Part shown: positions 44,973 to 53,668 of the stretch, one piece after another
How the letters are laid out: every line of letters starts with the position of its first letter
Position numbering within the stretch: the first letter of the stretch is position 1
Assembly (NCBI RefSeq): GCF_910594985.1
Contig: NZ_CAJVCE010000008.1
Coordinates: forward strand, 280,086-344,085
DNA length: 64,000 nt
Source: Paenibacillus allorhizosphaerae
Lineage (GTDB): Bacteria; Bacillota; Bacilli; Paenibacillales; NBRC-103111
Reading direction: 5' to 3'
Notes under the pieces: generated by a model
Seen by the model: the letters and a program-made list of their open reading frames with translations, nothing else
The model's database searches: none
What the model was told of the DNA's origin: nothing
Made by a program: the position numbers and the translations under genes

Positions 44973-45830
44973 ATGTTTAACCCGGCTGAAGACCCGCAAT
45001 CTATTGCAAGGAAGCTGTATCGCTATAATAAAACGGCCGAGCACCGCATTCGTACGCCGGAGGAAGTAAACGAACAAACGGCAGCCGCTTACAAGGAATT
45101 AGGCTACGTTGCAATCGAGGAAGTATTGACGAGGGAAGAAGTCGAAGCGGCGCTTCAGGACATCACCGACGTCATCCACGGCCGCATCGTCGGACCGAAA
45201 ATTCAATATTTCCGGGGGAGAAGCGAGCGGAAAGACAGCCCTGATTTTGATTCGCCGGAAGAAAGGGAACATGCGGTAAGAAAGCTGCACAAATTCATTG
45301 ATTATTGTCCGGCGCTGCATCACATTTGCTATCATCCGAAAATTTGGAGCGTGCTGGAGAAGGTGCTTGGCGACCAACCGAGATTTTGTGAGGATCAGGC
45401 TTTGCTCAAACCACCTTCCAAGGATGCGGGAATCGAAAAGCCTTGGCATCAGGACATGGCGTACTCCAGCTTTTCATACGATCGGATGGTAGCGGGCGTT
45501 TGGGTCGCACTCGACGAAGCGCTGCCGGAGAACGGCTGCATGCACGTTATTCCCCGTTCCCACCGCAGCGGTCCGGTACCGCATTACGCTGTGCGGGATT
45601 GGCAGTTATGCGACACCGTGGTGGATGTGGACAAGGATGAGATGGTTCCTTTAAAACCGGGAGGCATCCTTGTATTTTCCGGCCTGCTGCATCACGGCAC
45701 CCCGCCGAACTTGTCGGATCAACGAAGAAGAGCGCTGCAGTTTCACTATGCGCCGGAACCCGCTGTCAAAATGACGCCCGCGGAGTATAAACGGGTGTTC
45801 ACGAACGAGATGACAAAGGCGGAATGTTAA
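44973..45830 (+). CDS. PhyH-family Fe(II)/2-oxoglutarate dioxygenase
   Basis: This 285-residue enzyme is related to phytanoyl-CoA hydroxylase. The iron site is H-x-D in WHQDMAYSSF plus the distal His in GLLHHGTPPN; the 2-oxoglutarate Arg is in RRRALQFHY. It would hydroxylate a small metabolite using O2. GAAGGAGG seven bases before the ATG at 44973 decides the start; an ATG at 44967 touches the Shine-Dalgarno. It is preceded by the AraC gene (about 110 bases) and followed by a strong terminator. In Paenibacillus such genes often sit in sugar-acid clusters, but the substrate is unknown. Confidence 0.9.
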   Translation: MFNPAEDPQSIARKLYRYNKTAEHRIRTPEEVNEQTAAAYKELGYVAIEEVLTREEVEAALQDITDVIHGRIVGPKIQYFRGRSERKDSPDFDSPEEREHAVRKLHKFIDYCPALHHICYHPKIWSVLEKVLGDQPRFCEDQALLKPPSKDAGIEKPWHQDMAYSSFSYDRMVAGVWVALDEALPENGCMHVIPRSHRSGPVPHYAVRDWQLCDTVVDVDKDEMVPLKPGGILVFSGLLHHGTPPNLSDQRRRALQFHYAPEPAVKMTPAEYKRVFTNEMTKAEC

Positions 45831-45868
45831 TCCGTCTCCTAATACAATGAACGTACTGACGATCGGAT

Positions 45869-45897
45869 CCGATGCCCTGGCGGCCATCGGTTTTTTT
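45869..45897 (+). terminator. Terminator after the dioxygenase gene
   Basis: CCGATGCC (45869-45876) pairs with GG(C)CATCGG (45882-45890), followed by seven Ts (45891-45897). Confidence 0.8.
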
Positions 45898-45985
45898 GTC
45901 TGTAAAAAGGATTTTAGCTCACCGCCCAATGTGTGTTATACTTATGTGGAATTTACAAAAATTTAAAAATAAATGTGGTGGACTT

Positions 45986-48121
45986 ATGGGGGAGCTGCAG
46001 GTTGCCATTGTTCACAAAGGTATGAAAGCGGTACGCCGCCTGCCTTTGTTATTGTGGTCGCTGTGGATCGTATTTTTAGTTGAATTGCTAAGCCGAGGCG
46101 GCTGGGGAGCGGCGTTGAACTGGACGGTGGAGGCCATTCCCGAAGTGGTGCTCAACGCGATGGTTGTTCTCGGGTTCATGCTGCTGCTGACGGCTATCAT
46201 AGGAAGCCTCCGTACATCGTTTTGGCTGATCGCTACCATTTGCCTGGCGTTCGGACTGATCAGCGGGGTCAAGCTGAGCATTCTGGGCGTACCGTTTCTT
46301 CCGTGGGACTTGCTGCTGACCAGCGAGACTAAAGACATGGCGCAATATGTAAGCGGTTTGCTAAATTTTAACGTCATTTCCGGACTTCTTTCATTTATCG
46401 CCATCAGCGTACTGCTGCTGTACAAGCTGCCTCGCGTAACCTTGCGGCTGCGCTGGAAACAGCGCATCATCGTCGGCATCGCTTCGGCGCTGCTGCTGAT
46501 TTCCATTTACAGCGACGGCACGCTTTCGCTCAAAAAAGCGGTTCATATCCAGAACATCGCGTGGGATCAGACGCAAAATGTGAAAACGAACGGCTTTTTG
46601 CTGACGACGCTGATGAATATCCGGTTTTTGTTCCTGAACGAGCCCGACGGATACGACGAAAAAGTAATAAAGGAACTTGCATCCGACATTAAACCGGCCG
46701 TAGCCGTGCCGGGGGAGAAAAAGCCGAATATTATCGTCATCCTGAGCGAATCGTTCTTCGATGCGACGAAGCTCAAAAATATAAAGTTCAGCAAAGATCC
46801 GCTGCCGTTCTTTCATATGCTGATGGACAATTACACGAGCGGCTCCATGCTGTCCCCGCAATTCGGCGGCGGTACGGCCAATGTGGAGTTCGAAGTGCTG
46901 ACGGGCAATTCGATGGCCTTTTTGCCGCAAGGATCGATTCCGTACAATCAATATATCGACAAGGGGATCGACTCGCTAGCCAGCATTTTGACAAGGCAAG
47001 GGTATACGGCCACATCGATCAACCCGTTTCATTCGTGGTTTTATAACAGCAAGTACGTTTATGAAAACTTCGGCTTCGGCCAGTATATTCCGCAGGAATT
47101 TTTCGAGCCGGATTACGAAGGTCCTTATATTGCGGACCGCGCGGTGGCAAAATACATTATCGAGACGAGCGAAAGGACGCCGGGTCCGAAATTTATTTTC
47201 GCCAATACGATGGAAAACCATTATCATTATTATCCCGGAAAATTCAAGGAAAATACAATCGAGGTCACAGGCCAAACCGGAAACTCAGCGGGCCTGCTTG
47301 AAACGTACGCACAAGGCTTGCTGGGCGCGGACGATATGCTGAAACGTCTGGTTACGCATTTTGAAAAAAGCCCCGAGCCCACCATTATCGCTTTTTTCGG
47401 TGATCATTTGCCAAGCCTGGGAGATGACTATCAGGCGTATAAGGACACGGGAAATTTGCAGGAAAACGATCCGGATTTCTTGAATAAAATGCATCGCGTG
47501 CCGGTTCTCGTATGGAACAATTATTTGCCGAAAGAACAAAAAGAGCAGCTGAATATGAGCACTTCTTTTCTGGGGCCATATATTTTGAAGCTCGCGCAAA
47601 GACCAGGCACTTATTATACGGACTTTTTATATGACTTGTATCAGCGCGTTCCCGTCCTTCCTCCGAAAAACCAATTCTCGCAACTCGGGGCTGACTCGGA
47701 AAAAATGAAAATATACGAGAAACTGCAATACGATATCATGTTTGGCAAACAATACGGTTACAGTGATTGGAAAGATAAAATCAAAAACCCTGACTATGTA
47801 CTCGGATTAGGGAAGATGAGCGTGCAAAACGTTGAGCTGGAGACCGCAGGCAAAGAGCCGAAGCTCAAAATTACAGGCAGCAGCATTCCGCATGACGGCA
47901 TTGTCATGATCAACGGACAGCCCGTCGCTTCTACGTGGATCAGCACGAACGAAGTCACCGCCGTACTGACGCCTCAGCTCGCCGCGGCTGCAGCGGGATC
48001 GACCCCGCTCAAAGTCGAGATCGTCGTGAAAGACTCGAAAGAGAGCGTCGTAGTAAAATCCAATGAGTTTGTCCCAAGCCAGGTTGTATTTAGCGGATTG
48101 CGAAAAGACAATGTGAAGTAA
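45986..48121 (+). CDS. LtaS-family phosphoglycerol transferase (sulfatase fold)
   Basis: This membrane enzyme has about 711 residues. About five transmembrane helices occupy residues 18-200. The extracellular alkaline-phosphatase-superfamily domain follows: IIVILSESFFDA (metal-binding Glu), PQFGGGTANVEFEVLTG with the catalytic Thr, SINPFHSWFYNS, ANTMENHYHY and FFGDHLPSLG (Asp/His ligands). The pattern is that of lipoteichoic acid synthases and related phosphoglycerol transferases. An unusual C-terminal extension (about residues 605-711) looks like an Ig-like/IPT domain. The ATG at 45986 (GGTGGA upstream) is preferred over the frame's earlier ATG at 45872, which lies in the terminator. It is monocistronic. 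Confidence 0.87.
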   Translation: MGELQVAIVHKGMKAVRRLPLLLWSLWIVFLVELLSRGGWGAALNWTVEAIPEVVLNAMVVLGFMLLLTAIIGSLRTSFWLIATICLAFGLISGVKLSILGVPFLPWDLLLTSETKDMAQYVSGLLNFNVISGLLSFIAISVLLLYKLPRVTLRLRWKQRIIVGIASALLLISIYSDGTLSLKKAVHIQNIAWDQTQNVKTNGFLLTTLMNIRFLFLNEPDGYDEKVIKELASDIKPAVAVPGEKKPNIIVILSESFFDATKLKNIKFSKDPLPFFHMLMDNYTSGSMLSPQFGGGTANVEFEVLTGNSMAFLPQGSIPYNQYIDKGIDSLASILTRQGYTATSINPFHSWFYNSKYVYENFGFGQYIPQEFFEPDYEGPYIADRAVAKYIIETSERTPGPKFIFANTMENHYHYYPGKFKENTIEVTGQTGNSAGLLETYAQGLLGADDMLKRLVTHFEKSPEPTIIAFFGDHLPSLGDDYQAYKDTGNLQENDPDFLNKMHRVPVLVWNNYLPKEQKEQLNMSTSFLGPYILKLAQRPGTYYTDFLYDLYQRVPVLPPKNQFSQLGADSEKMKIYEKLQYDIMFGKQYGYSDWKDKIKNPDYVLGLGKMSVQNVELETAGKEPKLKITGSSIPHDGIVMINGQPVASTWISTNEVTAVLTPQLAAAAAGSTPLKVEIVVKDSKESVVVKSNEFVPSQVVFSGLRKDNVK

Positions 48122-48125
48122 AGCG

Positions 48126-48152
48126 AAAAGCGGCTTACAAGCCGCTTTTTTT
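48126..48152. terminator. Bidirectional terminator
   Basis: AAAAGCGGCTT (48126-48136) pairs perfectly with AAGCCGCTTTT (48139-48149), with a T-run after it. It sits between the LtaS-like gene and the convergent LysR gene. Confidence 0.8.
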
Positions 48153-48156
48153 GCTG

Positions 48157-49056
48157 TTATCTCTCGCTTTCCCGCACGGGCTCTTCCTTTATTACCCCAT
48201 CAAGCATCTCTAGAAACTTTCGCACGGCCAGCGTCGGCGCTACATCTTTTCGATGAATAAAGCATGTCGGTACTTTGCCCCATGTTTCGGGCAGCTCCTG
48301 AAACGACAGTGCATATTGTTGATCGGCGCGGGCGAGCACGGATTTGGGCAGCAGCGAAATGCCAAGGCCGGCATAGACGCAGCCAAGAATGACTTCAAGC
48401 GAACCGAACTCCATCGTTGTGCCCGGCGTCAGCCGCTCGGCCTTCAACCAGTCTTCCAGTTTTATTCGATAGGAACAGCCTTCGCGGAATACAAGCAGTT
48501 TGCTGCTCCGCAAATCGAGTACGCCGTCGTTCTTATAAGGAAGCGGGTGATTGGAGAAAAGAACAAGCTCTTCGTCGCACACGTTAAGCTGCTCCATATC
48601 CGGGTGATGCACCGGGCCGGCGACAAAAGCCCCGTCCAGCTCGTAGCCAAGCACCGCTTTGACCAAAGCCTCCGATGTCCCCGTTCTTAGGGTCACATCG
48701 ATATCCGGATATCTTTTATGGTATTCCGATAACGCCGGCGGCAGCCGTATTGCCGCCGTGGTCTCCATCGAGCCGAGAAGAATCGGTCCGGAAGGGACTT
48801 CCGGCGCAATAATCGTCTTCTCGGCTTCCGAGAACATATGCGTAATTTGATCCGCATATACGAGCAGATGCTTGCCGGCGGATGTCAGCGTAACGCCGTA
48901 CCGGTGGCGGTGAAACAGCGCCGTTTTAAAATGTTGCTCCAATTTTTGCATTTTTGCGGTGACGGTAGACTGGACGAAGTTCCACTCGTCGCCCGCTTTC
49001 GAGAAGCTGCCGAGCTTCGCTACGGAACGGAATAATTTCAAATCGTCGATATCCAC
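48157..49056 (-). CDS. LysR-family transcriptional regulator
   Basis: This 299-residue regulator has an N-terminal winged helix (MDIDDLKLFRSVAKLGSFSKAGDEWNFVQSTVTAKMQKLE, residues 1-40) and a two-lobed effector-binding domain (residues 90-290, beginning PSGPILLGSMETTAAIRLPP). It is divergent from the MFS transporter and tautomerase operon, with a 126-base shared control region, the usual arrangement for a LysR protein and its target. The inducer is presumably the transported compound. Confidence 0.93.
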   Translation of the reverse strand: MDIDDLKLFRSVAKLGSFSKAGDEWNFVQSTVTAKMQKLEQHFKTALFHRHRYGVTLTSAGKHLLVYADQITHMFSEAEKTIIAPEVPSGPILLGSMETTAAIRLPPALSEYHKRYPDIDVTLRTGTSEALVKAVLGYELDGAFVAGPVHHPDMEQLNVCDEELVLFSNHPLPYKNDGVLDLRSSKLLVFREGCSYRIKLEDWLKAERLTPGTTMEFGSLEVILGCVYAGLGISLLPKSVLARADQQYALSFQELPETWGKVPTCFIHRKDVAPTLAVRKFLEMLDGVIKEEPVRESER

Positions 49057-49182
49057 GGTAGTCTCCTTGCTCAGGTATCGTAATATGGAATAGCTGGTAT
49101 TTGGAAATATCGTTTTACTCTATACTATAACATGATTATGATGAAGTGGTATTCCGAAATCCGCTTCACCTTGGAGGAGCTT

Positions 49183-50463
49183 ATGAACTATGTACCGCCG
49201 CCGACTCGCGCATTGATCGGAGGAATCGGCGCGCTTGTGATCGCAATGGGTGTCGGCAGGTTTGCCTATACGCCGATACTGCCTTATTTGCAGCAGGCGG
49301 CCGGCGTAACCGGCGAAATGGCAGGCTACCTGGCATCCTCCAATTATTTGGGCTATTTGCTCGGAGCTTTGCTTGCCGGTGCAGTTCGCTGGAACAGAGG
49401 AAAGTCAGCTTTCCTGAAAGTTTTTCTTGGCGTCAATATATTGACTACGCTAATGATGGGGATGACGGGACAGTACTCGCTGTGGCTGCTGCTGCGCTTC
49501 GTTTCCGGTCTCACCAGCGGACTTGTATTCGTTCTTGCCTCCAGCATTGCCCTGGATGCGTTCGCTATCGCCAATCGTCCGGCTTGGTCCGGTTTATTGT
49601 ACAGCGGCGTCGGCATCGGAATTGCGACGTCAGGCATCGCCGTACCTTTCCTCGCAGAGCAATACGGCTGGCCGGGGGCGTGGATTGGACTGGGCGTCTT
49701 TGCTCTGTGCATCGGATTTTTTTCGTTTCTGTGGCTGCAGGACAAAGTGTCGTCGGAAAATGGTCCGACTTACGATCGCGCCGCTGCGAGATCAGGCGAA
49801 TCTGGAGTGTTCGAAAAGGCCGATGGTGCAGGAGCAGGTGCAGATGCCGAAGAAGGAGGGAGTGCAGGGGCAAGAGACGCAACCAACGCCGATGCAAAGC
49901 GGATGCTTCCTTGGCTGCTGGTATCGTACGGATGTGAAGGATTGGGGTATATTATTAGCGGCACATTCCTTGTGGCGATCGTGCACAGCGTCCCTTCATT
50001 CGGCGCACTCGGCGCTTTAAGCTGGGTATTGGTCGGAGCCGCGGCGATCCCTTCATCCGTGATGTGGGCTAAGTTTGCCGGGAAATATGGCAATGCTCCT
50101 GCGCTTTACCTAGCGTTTATTACGCAAATGGTCGGGGTGGTTTTGCCTGTCGTGATATTTAACGCGGCCGGCGCACTGCTTGGAGCCATATTGTTCGGCG
50201 CTACGTTCATGGGAATTACGACGTTATCCGTTTCCGAAGCGCGCAGTCTGATGCCGGCCGATAGTAACAAGGCGATCGGGTATATGACGTTTGTTTACAG
50301 CATCGGCCAGATGATCGGCCCATCGATCGCAGGCAAATTAATTACACGTTCCGGCGGCTACGATTCTTCATTGATCTTCGCGGCGCTCGTGCTCTTCTGC
50401 GGGATTGTATGTCTTGCTGCAGGCCGGAGAGTTTCGACCAAAATAAAAACATTTAAAGGATGA
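49183..50463 (+). CDS. YbfB/YjiJ-type MFS transporter
   Basis: This 426-residue protein has about twelve transmembrane helices. The N-terminal block ALVIAMGVGRFAYTPILPYLQQ and YLASSNYLGYLLGALLAG are characteristic of the YbfB/YjiJ family of putative exporters. The central loop (about residues 190-240) is longer than usual and made of low-complexity Gly/Ala/Glu/Asp sequence. TTGGAGGAGCTT directly before the ATG at 49183 decides the start; the frame is open to 49132. It is followed six bases later by the tautomerase gene. It is under LysR control by position; the substrate is unknown, possibly an aromatic or keto acid. Confidence 0.9.
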   Translation: MNYVPPPTRALIGGIGALVIAMGVGRFAYTPILPYLQQAAGVTGEMAGYLASSNYLGYLLGALLAGAVRWNRGKSAFLKVFLGVNILTTLMMGMTGQYSLWLLLRFVSGLTSGLVFVLASSIALDAFAIANRPAWSGLLYSGVGIGIATSGIAVPFLAEQYGWPGAWIGLGVFALCIGFFSFLWLQDKVSSENGPTYDRAAARSGESGVFEKADGAGAGADAEEGGSAGARDATNADAKRMLPWLLVSYGCEGLGYIISGTFLVAIVHSVPSFGALGALSWVLVGAAAIPSSVMWAKFAGKYGNAPALYLAFITQMVGVVLPVVIFNAAGALLGAILFGATFMGITTLSVSEARSLMPADSNKAIGYMTFVYSIGQMIGPSIAGKLITRSGGYDSSLIFAALVLFCGIVCLAAGRRVSTKIKTFKG

Positions 50464-50469
50464 TGACCG

Positions 50470-50679
50470 ATGCCATATGTCAATATTAAAGTCACGAAAG
50501 AGCAAGAGCCAATAACACCGGAGCAAAAGCAGCGCCTAATCCAAGGCGTAACCGATCTGCTGAAGGAAGTGCTTGGTCGCGGTCCCAAAACGACAGTGGT
50601 CGTGATCGATGAGATCGATATGGACAATTACGGGATCGGCGGGGAAACGGTAGCAGCCAGAAGACAACGCGGCGAATAA
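50470..50679 (+). CDS. 4-oxalocrotonate tautomerase family protein
   Basis: This 69-residue small tautomerase has the start MPYVNIKVTKEQEPIT, which leaves Pro1 as the catalytic base after Met removal. The helix EQKQRLIQGVTDLLKEVLGRGPKTTVVVIDEI matches the 4-OT fold, and the Arg-containing RGPK loop provides the usual Arg39-like residue. It would interconvert enol and keto forms of an unsaturated acid. It is six bases downstream of the MFS gene and clearly in the same operon. Confidence 0.92.
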   Translation: MPYVNIKVTKEQEPITPEQKQRLIQGVTDLLKEVLGRGPKTTVVVIDEIDMDNYGIGGETVAARRQRGE

Positions 50680-50843
50680 GAAATTCACTAAAGGGCGTTT
50701 TAAGCTATATACCCATTAATTATTGGAATTAGCCAAAACTAGCCCCAGCGCAAACCGGCCAACCCTCATTTGTTATGCAAAGAAGCGGTAAGCCCGTTCA
50801 CTCAGGCTCAAGCGAACTTGGCATAGACTGCACGGACAAAAGA

Positions 50844-50891
50844 AGATACAGCCTTTCCGGACGGACGCTGCCGCCCGAAAAGACTGTATCT
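50844..50891. terminator. Convergent hairpin terminator
   Basis: AGATACAG (50844-50851) pairs with CTGTATCT (50884-50891), extended by CTTT/AAAG and CGG/CCG. TCTTTTGTCC follows on the minus strand. It lies between the tautomerase gene and the convergent metallohydrolase gene. Confidence 0.6.
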
Positions 50892-50975
50892 ATGTATATA
50901 TGAGATTACTCATACGATATCCGGTAGGCATAACGCAGTACGGATACGAAACGAGGGGAGAAATACCGATTCACT

Positions 50976-51998
50976 TCATTTGCTCGATGACTCCGTCCCG
51001 CTTTTCGCAGGATAATCTTTCTCCGTTATGACATTCAGCTCTTTCCCGTCGGATGTGATTAGAACGTTACCGTGAAGGGCGGTTACATAAGTGCTTTTGC
51101 TGTTCTTTTGGTAGTTGAGCAGCTGCTTGAAATTGTTAAATTTATTGTAGCTGATGACGGATACTTTGGGAGCGACCGTCTGCAAAAAGCTTTGCGACGA
51201 CGAGGTGCTGATCCCGTGATGCGGAGCATCCATGAAATCGGCGCGAAGCTGGTCGCCGTATTTCTCGACGAGCTCGACTTCCCGCTCGCGGTGGATGTCC
51301 CCGGTGAACAGGAACCGGGTGTTTTTGTATGTGAGCAGCAGGACAATCGAGGGATTGTTGACCTCGTCCAGCTCAAATTTTTTGATCGATCCCGGCAGCT
51401 CGCCTTTTTTCGGATTCATAACCTTCACATGGACCTCTTTGCCCAACTGGAACTCCATGCCTTCTTCAAGGAACGTTTGTTTTACTTGTTTGGCGTTGGC
51501 GGCCGCCAGCGCGCTCGTATATGAACTCCATTCGACGGGGCGAAGATTGCCCAAATAAAACTGATCGACCTGCTTCGAACGGAACACGCTCTCGAACCCT
51601 CCGATATGATCCGGATGCGGGTGGGTATTGACGGCGATATCGAGCTTATCGATGCCCAATTGGGTTAAATAACCGACGACTTGAGGGCCGACGGCGGGAA
51701 TGCCCGCATCGACCAGCATCGTCTGGCCATCCGGCGACTGAATGACAATGCTGTCGCCGCTTGCTTCGCTATTTTGCAAATCCAGATAGCGAACGGTCAG
51801 CAAGTCTTTATAAGGCTTTGTCGCGAAAACCGCCTGTTTGCGTTTTTCGGCGCTCATCGCGGCCGTGTCCGGCTTCACGCCGGCACTGCTGGAGCCGGCA
51901 GAGGCCGCGGGCGTAGTGCTGCCGCAGCCGGCTGCCATGGCCAGCGCCACCAGAACGAGCAGCAGGAAAAATAGCCGCTGTTGTATTCGCTTCATCAT
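50976..51998 (-). CDS. Metallo-beta-lactamase-fold lipoprotein, ComEC C-terminal-like
   Basis: This 340-residue lipoprotein has the signal LLLVLVALAMAAGC (Cys25). The extracellular domain is an MBL fold: NTHPHPDHIGGF is the H-x-H-x-D-H metal motif, FLFTGDIHRE supplies the bridging Asp, and DAPHHGISTSSS the distal His. The order and the terminal ALHGNVLITSDG resemble the ComEC/Rec2 nuclease domain, here free of the membrane channel. The ATG at 51998 overlaps the solute-binding stop by four bases, so translation is coupled and the two surface lipoproteins are made together. The substrate is unknown (nucleic acid or phosphodiester by analogy). Confidence 0.9.
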   Translation of the reverse strand: MMKRIQQRLFFLLLVLVALAMAAGCGSTTPAASAGSSSAGVKPDTAAMSAEKRKQAVFATKPYKDLLTVRYLDLQNSEASGDSIVIQSPDGQTMLVDAGIPAVGPQVVGYLTQLGIDKLDIAVNTHPHPDHIGGFESVFRSKQVDQFYLGNLRPVEWSSYTSALAAANAKQVKQTFLEEGMEFQLGKEVHVKVMNPKKGELPGSIKKFELDEVNNPSIVLLLTYKNTRFLFTGDIHREREVELVEKYGDQLRADFMDAPHHGISTSSSQSFLQTVAPKVSVISYNKFNNFKQLLNYQKNSKSTYVTALHGNVLITSDGKELNVITEKDYPAKSGTESSSK

Positions 51999-53299
51999 TT
52001 CTTCTGCTCGGATTCAATCAATTTGTTGATCGCTTCTTCCGATTCGCGAAGCGCGGTATTGACGTCTTTTTTGTCGTTCACGTAATCGACGAAGTTATTG
52101 ACAAGCAGCCCCCGGGCCTTGCTGTAGTACATCGAGTAGGCCGGTGCAGCGGCAGGCTTGCTTTTGAAAATGCTTTGGATCTGTTTGTTTTTCAGCTCCG
52201 GCGTATCTTGCAAGTAAGCGGCGTTAAACTTCGGATCCTTCATGACCGGCAGCTTACCCGCCGTTTTGGAGCTGAGCAGCTGCACTTCGTCGGAGAACAG
52301 CACTTCAAGCACGCGCATCGCGTCTTCCTTGTTTTTGCTCGTTTTACTGACCGTCATGACATGCAGGTCGTACATGCCGTAAGTGTTCGGACGTTCCTTG
52401 AAGCTCGGGAATTGCACGACGTCCCAATTCAAGTCCGGCGTTTGACGCAAGCGGTCCAAAATGTTGATCGTCGACAGCATAGCGACATTTTTGTCCTTTG
52501 TAAACCGGTCGAGCGCACTGCCCTTCATGACATCTTTCGGCTTATTGCCCGGAACGTCGTAAATGCTTTTCCCGATTTCGAATACGCGCTTGTAAGCTTC
52601 GTTGGCAAGTACGGCTTTATTCGTTTTCCCGTCGACGATATTCAGCGAAAGCGGAGTCAGCAATCGGGTCAAATAATCCGGATCGAGACCCCGGTACTCA
52701 ACGCCCCCGTCGCTGCGGGATACTTTTCGCGCCACCTCAATGGCGTCTTCCCACGTCATGCCGTCTTTCGGGTAAGGCACGCCGAAACGGTCAAATATTT
52801 CCTTGTTATAATAGAGCGCGTTAAATTGCAGCATATTCGGCAGACCGATCAGCTCGCCTTTGTCCGACAGTGCTTTGATCGAATCGAGAGAGCCTTGATC
52901 GAAACGTCCCAGATCAAATTTCAGCTTTTCGGCAAGCGGTGTAATATTATCGAACAAGTCGAAGTCTTTGTAGTACGGCATGTTGCCGTTCCACACCGCT
53001 ACCAAGTCGATCTGCTCGCCTGCCGCGATTGCCTTCTCAACATCCACCTTCGGGATGAACTCGATCGTAATGTGCGGGTACTTTTTCTTGACAGGCTCTG
53101 CGATCAGCAAATTAAAGTCGGCCTCGGTCCAGAGCGATTGAATTTGATACATTTTGAGCGTTACCGGCTCAAGCGGCTTTGCCGGCTCACCGGGCTTGTC
53201 CCCTGTTGCAGCGCCGCTGTTTCCGCCGGATTTGCCGCAACCTGCGAGCATGGCAGCCGCAAGCATTACCGTTAATGTTACTGTCATGTTCTTTTTCAC
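51995..53299 (-). CDS. Extracellular solute-binding lipoprotein (ABC type, family 1)
   Basis: This lipoprotein has about 434 residues and the signal TVMLAAAMLAGC. The subfamily block ALYYNKEIFDRFGVPYPKDGMTWEDAIEVARKVS and the C-terminal DKKDVNTALRESEEAINKLIE tie it to the other three binding proteins in the window. The GTG at 53299 is preferred (GGGGG about twelve bases upstream); the frame extends to 53338 without a better site. It is coupled to the MBL lipoprotein and divergent from an AraC regulator. A cre-like site (53495-53508) suggests catabolite repression. No permease gene is nearby. Confidence 0.9.
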   Translation of the reverse strand: MKKNMTVTLTVMLAAAMLAGCGKSGGNSGAATGDKPGEPAKPLEPVTLKMYQIQSLWTEADFNLLIAEPVKKKYPHITIEFIPKVDVEKAIAAGEQIDLVAVWNGNMPYYKDFDLFDNITPLAEKLKFDLGRFDQGSLDSIKALSDKGELIGLPNMLQFNALYYNKEIFDRFGVPYPKDGMTWEDAIEVARKVSRSDGGVEYRGLDPDYLTRLLTPLSLNIVDGKTNKAVLANEAYKRVFEIGKSIYDVPGNKPKDVMKGSALDRFTKDKNVAMLSTINILDRLRQTPDLNWDVVQFPSFKERPNTYGMYDLHVMTVSKTSKNKEDAMRVLEVLFSDEVQLLSSKTAGKLPVMKDPKFNAAYLQDTPELKNKQIQSIFKSKPAAAPAYSMYYSKARGLLVNNFVDYVNDKKDVNTALRESEEAINKLIESEQKK

Positions 53300-53668
53300 T
53301 TTGAAGTCAATCCCCCTATATTTGTGGATATTCCGCATTTGTAACGCGGAGTTGAACCGAATGACTACGAAGCCGTCATAAATGGCATGCGTGGCCGAAC
53401 GTGTGGAACCAAGCTAGCGACGCCTTCGTAATAAGCGATAGCAGCCGCGTCATAAAAATTTTTCGATATCGTGCTCTCCTTGTTAGGTCTTGGATGTAAT
53501 CGCTTAAATAACATCATTATAGTGATCGGGGGGTCCCGGTATCCGCCCGATCTTGCGTATTCATGAATCGCTATATTACTATATGAATAGAATATAATTT
53601 AACAATGTCGATAATCAATCTAATGATTTTCATTTTGTGTAACTATTTTAAGACAATGGGGGCTCAGT
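53300..53668. other. Divergent control region (solute-binding gene / AraC gene)
   Basis: This 369-base non-coding region contains a cre-like CcpA site, TGTAATCGCTTAAA (53495-53508), one mismatch from consensus, near the solute-binding promoter side. It also has an AT-rich tract before the AraC gene (53570-53640). No other feature is seen. Confidence 0.4.
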
